64,000 nt of DNA from an uncultured Clostridia bacterium (GTDB lineage: Bacteria > Bacillota > Clostridia > Christensenellales > Borkfalkiaceae), in the NCBI GenBank assembly GCA_947597925.1, contig CANQFA010000001.1, positions 186,001 through 250,000 of the forward strand, read 5' to 3'. Positions 23,339-30,647 of the stretch are shown one piece after another (position 1 is the stretch's first letter; each line of letters opens with the position of its first letter). The notes under the pieces were generated by a model that was not told the DNA's origin, did no database searches, and was given only the letters and a program-made list of their open reading frames with translations. Both the position numbers and the translations under genes were made by a program.

Positions 23339-24091
23339 ATGGCAGTTATCACCATGAAGCAGCTTCTCGAAGCGGGCGTCCATTTCGGACACCAGACGAG
23401 AAAGTGGAACCCCAAGATGAAGAAGTACATCTTCGCGGCCCGTCACGACATTCACATCATCGACCTCGAGACGACGGCAAAGCTTATCGAAGAGGCGTAT
23501 ACCTTCGTCGTGGAGTCCGTGAAGCAGGGCAAGAGCGTCCTCTTCGTGGGCACCAAGAAGCAGGCGCAGGACGCCATCAAGGAAGAGGCGGAGCGCTGCG
23601 GCCAGTACTATGTGAACTCCCGTTGGCTGGGCGGCACGCTCACCAACTTCAAGACCATCCGCTCCCGCATCGACTATCTCGAAAAGCTCGAGAGAATGGA
23701 GCAGAGCGGAGAATTCGATCTCCTTCCCAAGAAGGAGGTTCTGGGGCTCAAGAAGGAGATGGCGAAGCTGCAGGAAAATCTCGGCGGCATCAAGACCATG
23801 CGGGGCATGCCCGGCATCATGTTTGTCGTCGACCCGCACAATGAAGACATCGCCGTCGCCGAAGCGCGCAAGATGCACGTGCCGATCGTCGCCATCACCG
23901 ATACCAACTGCGATCCCGACCTCATCGACTATGTGATCCCCGGGAACGACGACGCCATCCGCGCCATCAAGCTCATCTCCTCCGTCATCGCGAATGCGGT
24001 CATCGAGGCGAACCAGGGCGAGACGCCCGTCGTCGCAGAAGAGACGGAAGAGCCCAAGGATGCCGAGGAAACTGCGGCAAGCGAAGAATAA
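23339..24091 (+). CDS. rpsB: 30S ribosomal protein S2
   Basis: A 250-residue S2 protein. It begins [31 protein letters not shown] and contains [17 protein letters not shown] and the [21 protein letters not shown] block. S2 joins the 30S subunit late in assembly. The ORF track start at 23285 is rejected, since CGGAGG lies just before ATG 23339 where homology begins. It has an acidic C-terminal tail. tsf follows in the usual rpsB-tsf order. Confidence 0.98.
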   Translation: MAVITMKQLLEAGVHFGHQTRKWNPKMKKYIFAARHDIHIIDLETTAKLIEEAYTFVVESVKQGKSVLFVGTKKQAQDAIKEEAERCGQYYVNSRWLGGTLTNFKTIRSRIDYLEKLERMEQSGEFDLLPKKEVLGLKKEMAKLQENLGGIKTMRGMPGIMFVVDPHNEDIAVAEARKMHVPIVAITDTNCDPDLIDYVIPGNDDAIRAIKLISSVIANAVIEANQGETPVVAEETEEPKDAEETAASEE

Positions 24092-24118
24092 TCGAAAATA
24101 TCCAATGGAGGAACCAAA

Positions 24119-25045
24119 ATGGCTGAATTTACCGCAAAGGACGTAATGAAACTGCGCGAACAGACGGGCGCAGGCATGATGGATTGCAAGAAGGCACTCA
24201 CCGATGCCGACGGCGATTTCGAAAAGGCGGGGGAGCTTCTCCGTGAGCGCGGCATTGCAAAGGCCGCAAAGCGCGCCTCCAAGGTCGCGGCAGAGGGCGT
24301 GGTCTATGCCCTCGTCGACGGGAAGAAGGGCGTCCTCGAAGAGATCAACTGCGAGTCCGACTTCGTCGCCAACGGCGAGAAGTTCCGCGCGCTCGCAGAA
24401 GTCATCGCCCGCCAGATCCTCGCCTCGGGTGCGAAGGACGTTTCCGAGCTCCTCGCCTCGGACATGGGTGGGGGCAAGACGGTCGAGACCTACATCTCCG
24501 AGCAGACGGGCGTCATCGGCGAAAAGATCGCCGTGCGCAGATTTGTCGTGTGCGAGACGGAGGGGTTCCTCGAGACCTACATCCACATGGGCGGCACGCT
24601 GGGCGTCATGCTCGACTTCGCCTGCGCCGAGACCGCAGAAGTCAAGGAGCTCGCGCATAACCTTGCGCTGCACACCGCATTCACCAAGCCCGCTTACCTC
24701 GCGGCCGAGGATGTCTCCGAGGAGACCATTGCCAAGGAGCGCGCTATCCTCATGCAGGAAGTCCGCAACGACGAGAAGATGGCAAATAAGCCCGAGAAGG
24801 TCATCGAGGGCATCGTGCAGGGCAAGCTCAAGAAGTTCTACGAGGAGAACTGCCTCCTCGAGCAGAAGTTCATCAAGGACGACAAGGTGACTGTGAAGCA
24901 GCTCATCGCCTCCGTCTCCAAGGAGACCGGCGTGCCCATCACCCTGAAATCCTTCGTGTTCTTCGTACGCGGCGAAGGCATCGAGAAGAAGTCCGAAGAC
25001 CTCGCCGAGGAAGTTGCCAAGCAGGTCCGGGCAGCAAAGAAATAA
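24119..25045 (+). CDS. tsf: Translation elongation factor Ts
   Basis: A 308-residue EF-Ts, the nucleotide-exchange factor that reloads EF-Tu with GTP. The signature KLREQTGAGMMDCKKALTDADGDFEKA is present, followed by EINCESDFVANGEKF and HMGGTLGVMLDF. A C-terminal IEKKSEDLAEEVAKQVRAAKK closes the protein. TGGAGGAAC precedes the ATG. It is co-transcribed with rpsB and ends at a terminator. Confidence 0.98.
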   Translation: MAEFTAKDVMKLREQTGAGMMDCKKALTDADGDFEKAGELLRERGIAKAAKRASKVAAEGVVYALVDGKKGVLEEINCESDFVANGEKFRALAEVIARQILASGAKDVSELLASDMGGGKTVETYISEQTGVIGEKIAVRRFVVCETEGFLETYIHMGGTLGVMLDFACAETAEVKELAHNLALHTAFTKPAYLAAEDVSEETIAKERAILMQEVRNDEKMANKPEKVIEGIVQGKLKKFYEENCLLEQKFIKDDKVTVKQLIASVSKETGVPITLKSFVFFVRGEGIEKKSEDLAEEVAKQVRAAKK

Positions 25046-25060
25046 CCTATTCTGTCGAAG

Positions 25061-25089
25061 AGGCGGGCTCACCCCGCCTTTTCTTTTTG
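25061..25089 (+). terminator. Terminator of rpsB-tsf
   Basis: AGGCGGG and CCCGCCT with a short loop, followed by TTTCTTTTT, 15 bases after the tsf stop. Confidence 0.85.
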
Positions 25090-25138
25090 CCGAAAAACTC
25101 TTTTTGCCTTCCTGTCACCATATTTATTTTGGAAATTC

Positions 25139-25167
25139 TTGCTTTTTTTGCCCATCTATGCTATACT
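25139..25167 (+). promoter_or_regulatory. Predicted promoter of pyrH-to-rseP operon
   Basis: TTGCTT, 17-bp spacer, TATACT, directly after the rpsB-tsf terminator. Confidence 0.75.
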
Positions 25168-25193
25168 GTTAAAAAGGCCAAAAGGAGCGACAT

Positions 25194-25904
25194 ATGCAGG
25201 CAAAGTACAAGCGCATCCTTCTCAAACTCTCGGGCGAGGCGCTCGCAGGGGAGCAGCGCTTCGGCATCAACGAAGAGGTCATTGCGGGCGTCGTGGATCA
25301 GCTCGTCAAGGTCCATGAGATGGGGGTGGATATCGCCCTCGTGATAGGCGGCGGAAATTTCTGGCGCGGGAGACAGGGGACCAATATGGACCGTACGACG
25401 GCCGACCACATGGGCATGCTCGCGACGGTCATCAACTCGCTCGCCATGATGGATGCCATCGAGCGGCGGGGCATTCCCACCCGCGTGCAGACCGCCCTCA
25501 ACATGATCTCGGTCGCCGAGCCCTATATCCTCAGAAAGGCCCTCCATCACTTCGAAAAGGGGCGCATCGTCATCATGGCGTGCGGCACGGGCAATCCCTA
25601 CTGCTCCACCGACACCGCGGCGGCACAGCGCGCCTGCGAAATAGATGCCGACGTCCTGCTCATGGCGAAGAACGTGGACGGCATCTACGACAGCGACCCC
25701 CGCACCAATCCCAATGCCAAAAAGTACGACCACATCACCTTCCGCGACGTCGTCTCGGGCGGGCTCAAGGCAATGGATGCGACCGCCGCGACGATGTGCA
25801 TGGAAAACAATGTCCCCGTGCTCGCCTTTGCCCTCGGGGAAAAGGATTCCGTCATCCGCGCGGTCTGCGGAGAGCAGCTCGGCACCCTCATTTCCAACGA
25901 ATAA
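25194..25904 (+). CDS. pyrH: Uridylate (UMP) kinase
   Basis: A 236-residue amino-acid-kinase-fold enzyme phosphorylating UMP to UDP. It shows KRILLKLSGEALAGEQRFGIN, the GGGNFWRG glycine loop, ADHMGMLATVINSLA and GTGNPYCSTDTAAAQRA. AAGGAG lies before the ATG. It opens the pyrH-frr-uppS-cdsA-dxr-rseP operon, a conserved bacterial order linking nucleotide, translation, isoprenoid and envelope functions. Confidence 0.97.
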   Translation: MQAKYKRILLKLSGEALAGEQRFGINEEVIAGVVDQLVKVHEMGVDIALVIGGGNFWRGRQGTNMDRTTADHMGMLATVINSLAMMDAIERRGIPTRVQTALNMISVAEPYILRKALHHFEKGRIVIMACGTGNPYCSTDTAAAQRACEIDADVLLMAKNVDGIYDSDPRTNPNAKKYDHITFRDVVSGGLKAMDATAATMCMENNVPVLAFALGEKDSVIRAVCGEQLGTLISNE

Positions 25905-25935
25905 AATCTCCCCGAAGGGGGAAAAGGAGAATAGT

Positions 25936-26508
25936 ATGATTGAGAACGAAAAGATAGAAGAGATCTTCCTTACGCTGGAGGAAAGACTCGACAAGACGGT
26001 GAGCGTCCTCCGTGACAGCTTTGCCGCCATCCGTGCGGGAAGAGCCAATCCTCATATTCTCGACAAGCTTCAGGTGGAGGCCTACGGCATGATGTCGCCC
26101 ATCCATCAGCTCGGGAATATCGCGGTCGCCGATGCGCGCTGCCTCGTCATCAGCCCGTGGGATAAGTCTCTCCTGAAGGCCATGGAAAAGGCCATCCTCG
26201 CCTCCGATATCGGCATCACGCCCGCAAACGACGGCTCGGTCATCCGCCTCGTCTTCCCCGAACTCACCGAGGAGCGCAGAAAGGAGCTCGTCAAGCAGGT
26301 GCGCAAGATGGGGGAGGAGTCCAAGGTGGCGGCCCGCAACATTCGCCGCGACGCCATGGAGGCCCTCAAGAAGATGAAGACCGCCAAGGAGATCTCCGAA
26401 GACGAGAGCAAGAATTCGGAGATAGACGTGGAGGAGACCATCACCAAGACGATGGGCGAGATCGACAAGATCGTCGCCGCCAAGGAAAAGGAGCTCCTGA
26501 CCATTTGA
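25936..26508 (+). CDS. frr: Ribosome recycling factor
   Basis: A 190-residue RRF, which with EF-G splits post-termination ribosomes. The typical SFAAIRAGRANPHILDKLQVEAYG, PANDGSVIRLVFPELTEERRKELVKQV and ARNIRRDAMEALKKM blocks are present. ATG 25936 follows AAGGAGA; the ORF track extension to 25645 runs inside pyrH and is rejected. A small CCCC-GAAG-GGGG hairpin lies between pyrH and frr. Confidence 0.98.
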   Translation: MIENEKIEEIFLTLEERLDKTVSVLRDSFAAIRAGRANPHILDKLQVEAYGMMSPIHQLGNIAVADARCLVISPWDKSLLKAMEKAILASDIGITPANDGSVIRLVFPELTEERRKELVKQVRKMGEESKVAARNIRRDAMEALKKMKTAKEISEDESKNSEIDVEETITKTMGEIDKIVAAKEKELLTI

Positions 26509-27176
26509 TCCCCCGCCACGTCGCCATCATCATGGACGGAAACGGGCGCTGGGCCATAAGGCGCCTCCTTCCGCGCACGGCAGGACACCGTGCGGGCATG
26601 CAGCGCATGACGGAGCTCGTGCGGGAGATCTTTTCGCGCGGGGTGGAGTATTGCACGCTCTTTGCCCTCTCTGCGGAGAACCTGCAGCGTCCCCGCGAGG
26701 AGCTCGACGCCCTCTATGCCCTCTTCTCGGAATATTTCGACAGGGAGGCCGCTCGTCTGAAGGAAGGGGATATCTCCGTGCGTGCAATAGGCGACCTCTC
26801 CCTCCTGCCCGAGACGGTCTCCGAAAGTGTGCGCGCCGCCGAGGAAATGACCGCGGGCGGAGAGAAAAAACTTGCCGTCGCCCTCGCCTACGGGGGGAGA
26901 CAGGACCTCGTCGCCGCCTGCAACCGTGCAGTGGCGAAGGGGGAGGAAGTCACGCCGGAGACCTTCGCCTCCATGCTCTCCACGGGGGGCATGCCCGAGG
27001 TCGACCTCCTCATCCGAACGGGAAAGGAAAAGCGTCTTTCCAATTTTCTGCTCTTCGAAGCGGCTTATGCCGAACTTTGGTTTTCCGACAAACTCTTCCC
27101 CGACTTCACCGCGCGCGACCTCGACAGGGCGCTTGCGGAATATGCAAGGCGGGAGAGGCGGTTCGGGAATATCTGA
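26505..27176 (+). CDS. uppS: Isoprenyl transferase (undecaprenyl diphosphate synthase)
   Basis: A 223-residue cis-prenyltransferase making the lipid carrier for cell-wall synthesis. The catalytic HVAIIMDGNGRWA is near the N-terminus. The second block is EVDLLIRTGKEKRLSNFLLFEAAYAELWF; most homologues have TGGEQRLSNFLLWQ, so this copy differs slightly. The only start giving the full N-terminus is TTG 26505, which overlaps the frr stop by three bases, with AAGGAG upstream. Confidence 0.95.
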   Translation: MIPRHVAIIMDGNGRWAIRRLLPRTAGHRAGMQRMTELVREIFSRGVEYCTLFALSAENLQRPREELDALYALFSEYFDREAARLKEGDISVRAIGDLSLLPETVSESVRAAEEMTAGGEKKLAVALAYGGRQDLVAACNRAVAKGEEVTPETFASMLSTGGMPEVDLLIRTGKEKRLSNFLLFEAAYAELWFSDKLFPDFTARDLDRALAEYARRERRFGNI

Positions 27177-27185
27177 GGCAAAACT

Positions 27186-28181
27186 ATGGACGATTTCAAC
27201 GAACAAAAAAAGGGCCCGAGCAACATGACGCTGCGCGTCATCACGGGGTTCTGGCTCATGGGCATCCTGCTCGCGGCCTTCTTCCTGAAGATCTTCGTGA
27301 GCAAGCTCTTTTTCGACCTCATCCTCGTGCTCATGGCGGGATTCGGGACATGGGAGATGCTCCGCGCCTTCTCGGACAAGATCCACATTTCGCAGAAGGT
27401 AGTGGTCATGATCTTTGCGGTGCTCATCATCATCGTGTATGCCGTGAGCGATTTCTACTTCGCGGATATCTTGCATGTGCATATCCCCGGCGACGGCGAG
27501 ACCATCGGGACGGTGGAGGGGCGAAATTATGCCCTGCACATCACCCTCGTCTTCTTCATCGCGGGCGTCTCCATCCTGCTCGCCTTCCTCGTCTTTGCAC
27601 ATGAAAATATCACGCTCGAGTCGACGGGCTATGCCCTCTTCTCGTACATCTATCCCTCCCTCCTCCTGCTCGTCGTCTCCATCACCAACCACCTCGAGTA
27701 CTTCTCGGAGATCGGCGTGCTCTTCATCTTCGTGGTGCCCGCCTTTGCGGATTCCTTCGCCATGCTCACGGGCAAGGCGCTCGGGAAGAGGCTTCCCTTG
27801 AAGATCGCGCCCAATATCTCGCCCAAAAAGACCCTCGTGGGCACCGTGGGCGGGCTCGTCGGCGGCGGCGTGGGGGCACTCGCCATCTTCTTCGTGCTCT
27901 ATGGGCTCAACTTTATCGAGTCGGTGGCGTTCGCGGGTGACTATGCGCTCAACCTCGACGTGCTGCTCTTCGTGGGACTGGGCATCTTTACGGCGGCCTT
28001 TTCGCAGTTCGGCGATCTTGTGGAGAGCGCCATCAAGCGCAAGCTCGACATCAAGGACATGGGACATATCCTGCCGGGGCACGGCGGAGTACTGGACCGC
28101 ATCGACAGCGCGCTCTTTGCCTCCCTCGTCGTATGTATCGTCATCGTGCTTCGGCTCATGATTCGCGTCTATTTTGCATAA
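27186..28181 (+). CDS. cdsA: Phosphatidate cytidylyltransferase
   Basis: A 331-residue polytopic membrane enzyme forming CDP-diacylglycerol for phospholipid synthesis. About eight hydrophobic helices precede and include the conserved ISPKKTLVGTVGGLVGGGVGAL. The signature FSQFGDLVESAIKRKLDIKDMGHILPGHGGVLDRIDSALF lies near the end. It follows uppS by nine bases. Residues 90-115 form an extra polar loop. Confidence 0.96.
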   Translation: MDDFNEQKKGPSNMTLRVITGFWLMGILLAAFFLKIFVSKLFFDLILVLMAGFGTWEMLRAFSDKIHISQKVVVMIFAVLIIIVYAVSDFYFADILHVHIPGDGETIGTVEGRNYALHITLVFFIAGVSILLAFLVFAHENITLESTGYALFSYIYPSLLLLVVSITNHLEYFSEIGVLFIFVVPAFADSFAMLTGKALGKRLPLKIAPNISPKKTLVGTVGGLVGGGVGALAIFFVLYGLNFIESVAFAGDYALNLDVLLFVGLGIFTAAFSQFGDLVESAIKRKLDIKDMGHILPGHGGVLDRIDSALFASLVVCIVIVLRLMIRVYFA

Positions 28182-28198
28182 ATTAAGATAACGGAAGA

Positions 28199-28224
28199 GA
28201 TCGCCCGCCCATGCGGGCGATTTT
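28199..28224 (+). terminator. Hairpin between cdsA and dxr (weak terminator or attenuator)
   Basis: ATCGCCCGC-CCAT-GCGGGCGAT followed by TTTA, ending 12 bases before the dxr ATG. It may lower expression of the downstream genes or protect the upstream mRNA. Confidence 0.5.
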
Positions 28225-28235
28225 ATGAGGTCGCT

Positions 28236-29321
28236 ATGGTAAAGATCTCCCTCATAGGATGTACGGGAAGCATCGGGGAGCAGGTCCTGCGCGTGGTGCG
28301 CAGCTACCCCGAGCGCTTTTCGGTATGCGCTCTCGCGGCAAACCGCCGCAGTGAGAGGGCAGAGGCCCTCCTCGAGGAATTTCGCCCGCAATGCGCCTAC
28401 TTCGCATCGGAGGGCGGTACCATGCCCGAGGAGCTCTTCTCGGAATGCGATGTCGCCTTTATCGCGGCGAGCGGATTTTGCGGCCTCGGGTATACCCTCG
28501 CCGCCATCCGTGCGGGGAAAAAAGTCGCCCTCGCCAACAAGGAATCTCTCGTCGTGGGCGGCGCCCTCGTCACGGAGGCGCTGGAAAGGGGGCACGCGGA
28601 GCTCATCCCCGTGGACTCCGAGCACTCCGCCATCTTTCAGGCGCTCGGCATGCGGCGGGATGCGAAGTTCGAGAAGCTCATATTGACCGCGAGCGGGGGA
28701 CCCTTTTCCCGCCTTTCGGAGGAGGAGCTAAAGGGGGTCACGCCCGCCGAGGCCCTCCGCCATCCCACGTGGAAGATGGGGCCGAAGATCACGGTGGACA
28801 GCGCCACCCTCCTCAACAAGGGATATGAAGTCATTGAGGCAAAATGGCTATATGGGGTCGATTTTTCCGCCATTGAGACGGTGATGCACCCCGAGAGCAT
28901 CGTGCATTCCCTCGTCGCCTTCCGCGACGGCGCCATGCTCGCCCAGCTCGGCTATCCCGACATGCGCATCCCCATCCAGCTCGCGCTCACCTGCCCCGAC
29001 CGCCTGCCCTGTGCGCCGCAGCTCGACCTCGCGAAGGTGGGTACGCTGCACTTTTCGCCCCTCCCCGTGGAGCGCTTCCCCTGCTTCGAACTCGCCCTCG
29101 AGGCGGGAAAGCGGGGCGGCACGGCACCCGCCGTCCTGAACGGTGCCGCCGAGGAGGCCGTCTGCGCCTTCCTGCGGGAGGAGATCTCCTTCCCCCGCAT
29201 CGCCGAGACGATCGCCCATGCCCTCGACCGCATCCCCGTGGGGAGGGGAGAGGAGTACGGCGAGCTCGAAGAGGCAGACCGCGCGGCGCGCATTGCCGCA
29301 AAGGAATTTATCTATGGCTGA
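28236..29321 (+). CDS. dxr: 1-deoxy-D-xylulose 5-phosphate reductoisomerase
   Basis: A 361-residue NADPH enzyme of the MEP isoprenoid pathway. The nucleotide-binding motif is ISLIGCTGSIGEQVLRVV. Metal and substrate residues are in ELIPVDSEHSAIFQAL, LTASGGPFSRL and HPTWKMGPKITVDSATLLNKGYEVIEAKWLY. ATGAGGT lies upstream. It supplies isoprenoid precursors for the uppS product encoded three genes earlier and overlaps rseP by eight bases. Confidence 0.97.
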   Translation: MVKISLIGCTGSIGEQVLRVVRSYPERFSVCALAANRRSERAEALLEEFRPQCAYFASEGGTMPEELFSECDVAFIAASGFCGLGYTLAAIRAGKKVALANKESLVVGGALVTEALERGHAELIPVDSEHSAIFQALGMRRDAKFEKLILTASGGPFSRLSEEELKGVTPAEALRHPTWKMGPKITVDSATLLNKGYEVIEAKWLYGVDFSAIETVMHPESIVHSLVAFRDGAMLAQLGYPDMRIPIQLALTCPDRLPCAPQLDLAKVGTLHFSPLPVERFPCFELALEAGKRGGTAPAVLNGAAEEAVCAFLREEISFPRIAETIAHALDRIPVGRGEEYGELEEADRAARIAAKEFIYG

Positions 29322-30582
29322 TTTGCTTATGCCCGCCTGGCTGAGTACGACGCTGGGCATCCTGCTCGCCCTGCTCATCCTGCTCGCGATGATCACCATC
29401 CACGAGTTCGGGCACTATCTCGCGGGGAAAATTTTGAAATTCCGCATCACCGAGTTCTCGATAGGCTTCGGGCCCGCCCTCTTCAAACGAAAGAGCAAGA
29501 GGACAGGGGAGCTCTTCACCGTGCGCCTCCTCCCCCTCGGCGGCTACTGCGCCTTTGCGGGGGAAGATGGGATAGAGGAGCCCGAGAAGAAGAAAGACGA
29601 GGCACCCATGCCCGAGAAGGAGGAGGAGGAAGATCCGCCCTTCGAGGACTTCGCAAAGTCCGCCGAGGCCGCTAAGCCCGCCGAGACCGCGGATCCCGCG
29701 CACAGGAGAGAGCGCCTCCGCTACAGCGAAGACGGCGACTTCACCGAGATGAAGCCGTGGAAGCGCATCATCGTGCTCATCGCCGGCGCCTCCATGAACT
29801 ATCTTCTGGCGCTCGTGCTCATCTTCCTCCTCTTCGGCATCTATGGGCAGTCCTTCGTCATGGTACGGGGCGCGGAGATCACCGAGGAGTACGGCGCCGA
29901 GGTCTCCTTTCACGAGGGAGATATCCTGCTCGGCGCGGCAGGGAAGGACTTCTATCTCACGACGGACATCGCGCAGGCATTGAACGGTAAGAAGGCGGGG
30001 GAGACGGTCTCCTTCCGCGTTGCCGAACGGAGGGAGGACGGCAGCCTCGGCGAGGCGGAGCGGCAGATCATGCTGCGGTGCGACGTCTCCGTGAAAAACA
30101 GCGCCGAAGTCAATATCGCGTGGAAGGCGCTCGGCGTGGGCATCGAGAAGCGCGAAGATGCCTCCTACTATATGCTCTCGTCGACGGACTACCGCTTCGG
30201 CTTCGGAGAGACGATCGGCCGCTCCTTCCTCTATTCCTTCAGGATCGCCGGCTCCATCTTCCGCGTGCTCGGCGAGCTCCTGACGGGAAGGATCGGGCTG
30301 GATGCCTTCGGCGGGCCCGTGACCACCGTGACCATGACCTCGGAGATCGCCATGTCGGGCATGCGGAACTTCCTCTCGATCGCGGCGTATATCGGCGTCA
30401 ATCTCGCCGTCTTCAATCTCCTGCCCATTCCCGCCCTCGACGGCAGCAAGGTCGTCTTCACCGCCATAGAATGGGTGCGCGGGCGGCCCATCTCCCGTAA
30501 GGTGGAGGCCGTCATCCACACCGTGGGATTTTTCCTCCTCCTCGGATTTGCCGTCCTCGTCGACATCCTGCAATTTCTGTAA
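29314..30582 (+). CDS. rseP: Site-2 (M50) intramembrane metalloprotease, RseP family
   Basis: A 422-residue membrane zinc protease. The active site is in TIHEFGHYLAGKILKFRITEFSIGFGP on the first TM. A PDZ-like region lies mid-protein, and FNLLPIPALDGSKVVF carries the conserved LDG. It cleaves membrane-bound anti-sigma factors or signal-peptide remnants. An unusual 60-residue acidic, proline/alanine-rich loop (about residues 87-147, rich in E/D/K) separates the first TM from the second; most homologues have a short loop there. The start (ATG 29314) is inside dxr; the ORF track start is rejected. Confidence 0.93.
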   Translation: MADLLMPAWLSTTLGILLALLILLAMITIHEFGHYLAGKILKFRITEFSIGFGPALFKRKSKRTGELFTVRLLPLGGYCAFAGEDGIEEPEKKKDEAPMPEKEEEEDPPFEDFAKSAEAAKPAETADPAHRRERLRYSEDGDFTEMKPWKRIIVLIAGASMNYLLALVLIFLLFGIYGQSFVMVRGAEITEEYGAEVSFHEGDILLGAAGKDFYLTTDIAQALNGKKAGETVSFRVAERREDGSLGEAERQIMLRCDVSVKNSAEVNIAWKALGVGIEKREDASYYMLSSTDYRFGFGETIGRSFLYSFRIAGSIFRVLGELLTGRIGLDAFGGPVTTVTMTSEIAMSGMRNFLSIAAYIGVNLAVFNLLPIPALDGSKVVFTAIEWVRGRPISRKVEAVIHTVGFFLLLGFAVLVDILQFL

Positions 30583-30601
30583 AATTCCAACATGGGTATC
30601 A

Positions 30602-30637
30602 AAAAAAGCTCCCTGCGTGACCGCAGGGAGCTTTTTT
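30602..30637. terminator. Bidirectional terminator between rseP and lipoprotein gene
   Basis: AAAAAAGCTCCCTGC and GCAGGGAGCTTTTTT, a perfect 15-base inverted repeat between convergent genes, preceded by ACATGGGTATC. Confidence 0.92.
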
Positions 30638-30647
30638 GAAAGTTTGG

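Noticed and set aside
26106-28625. 839-aa reverse ORF across frr, uppS, cdsA and dxr
   Set aside because: Spans four certain forward genes and shows only shadow composition.
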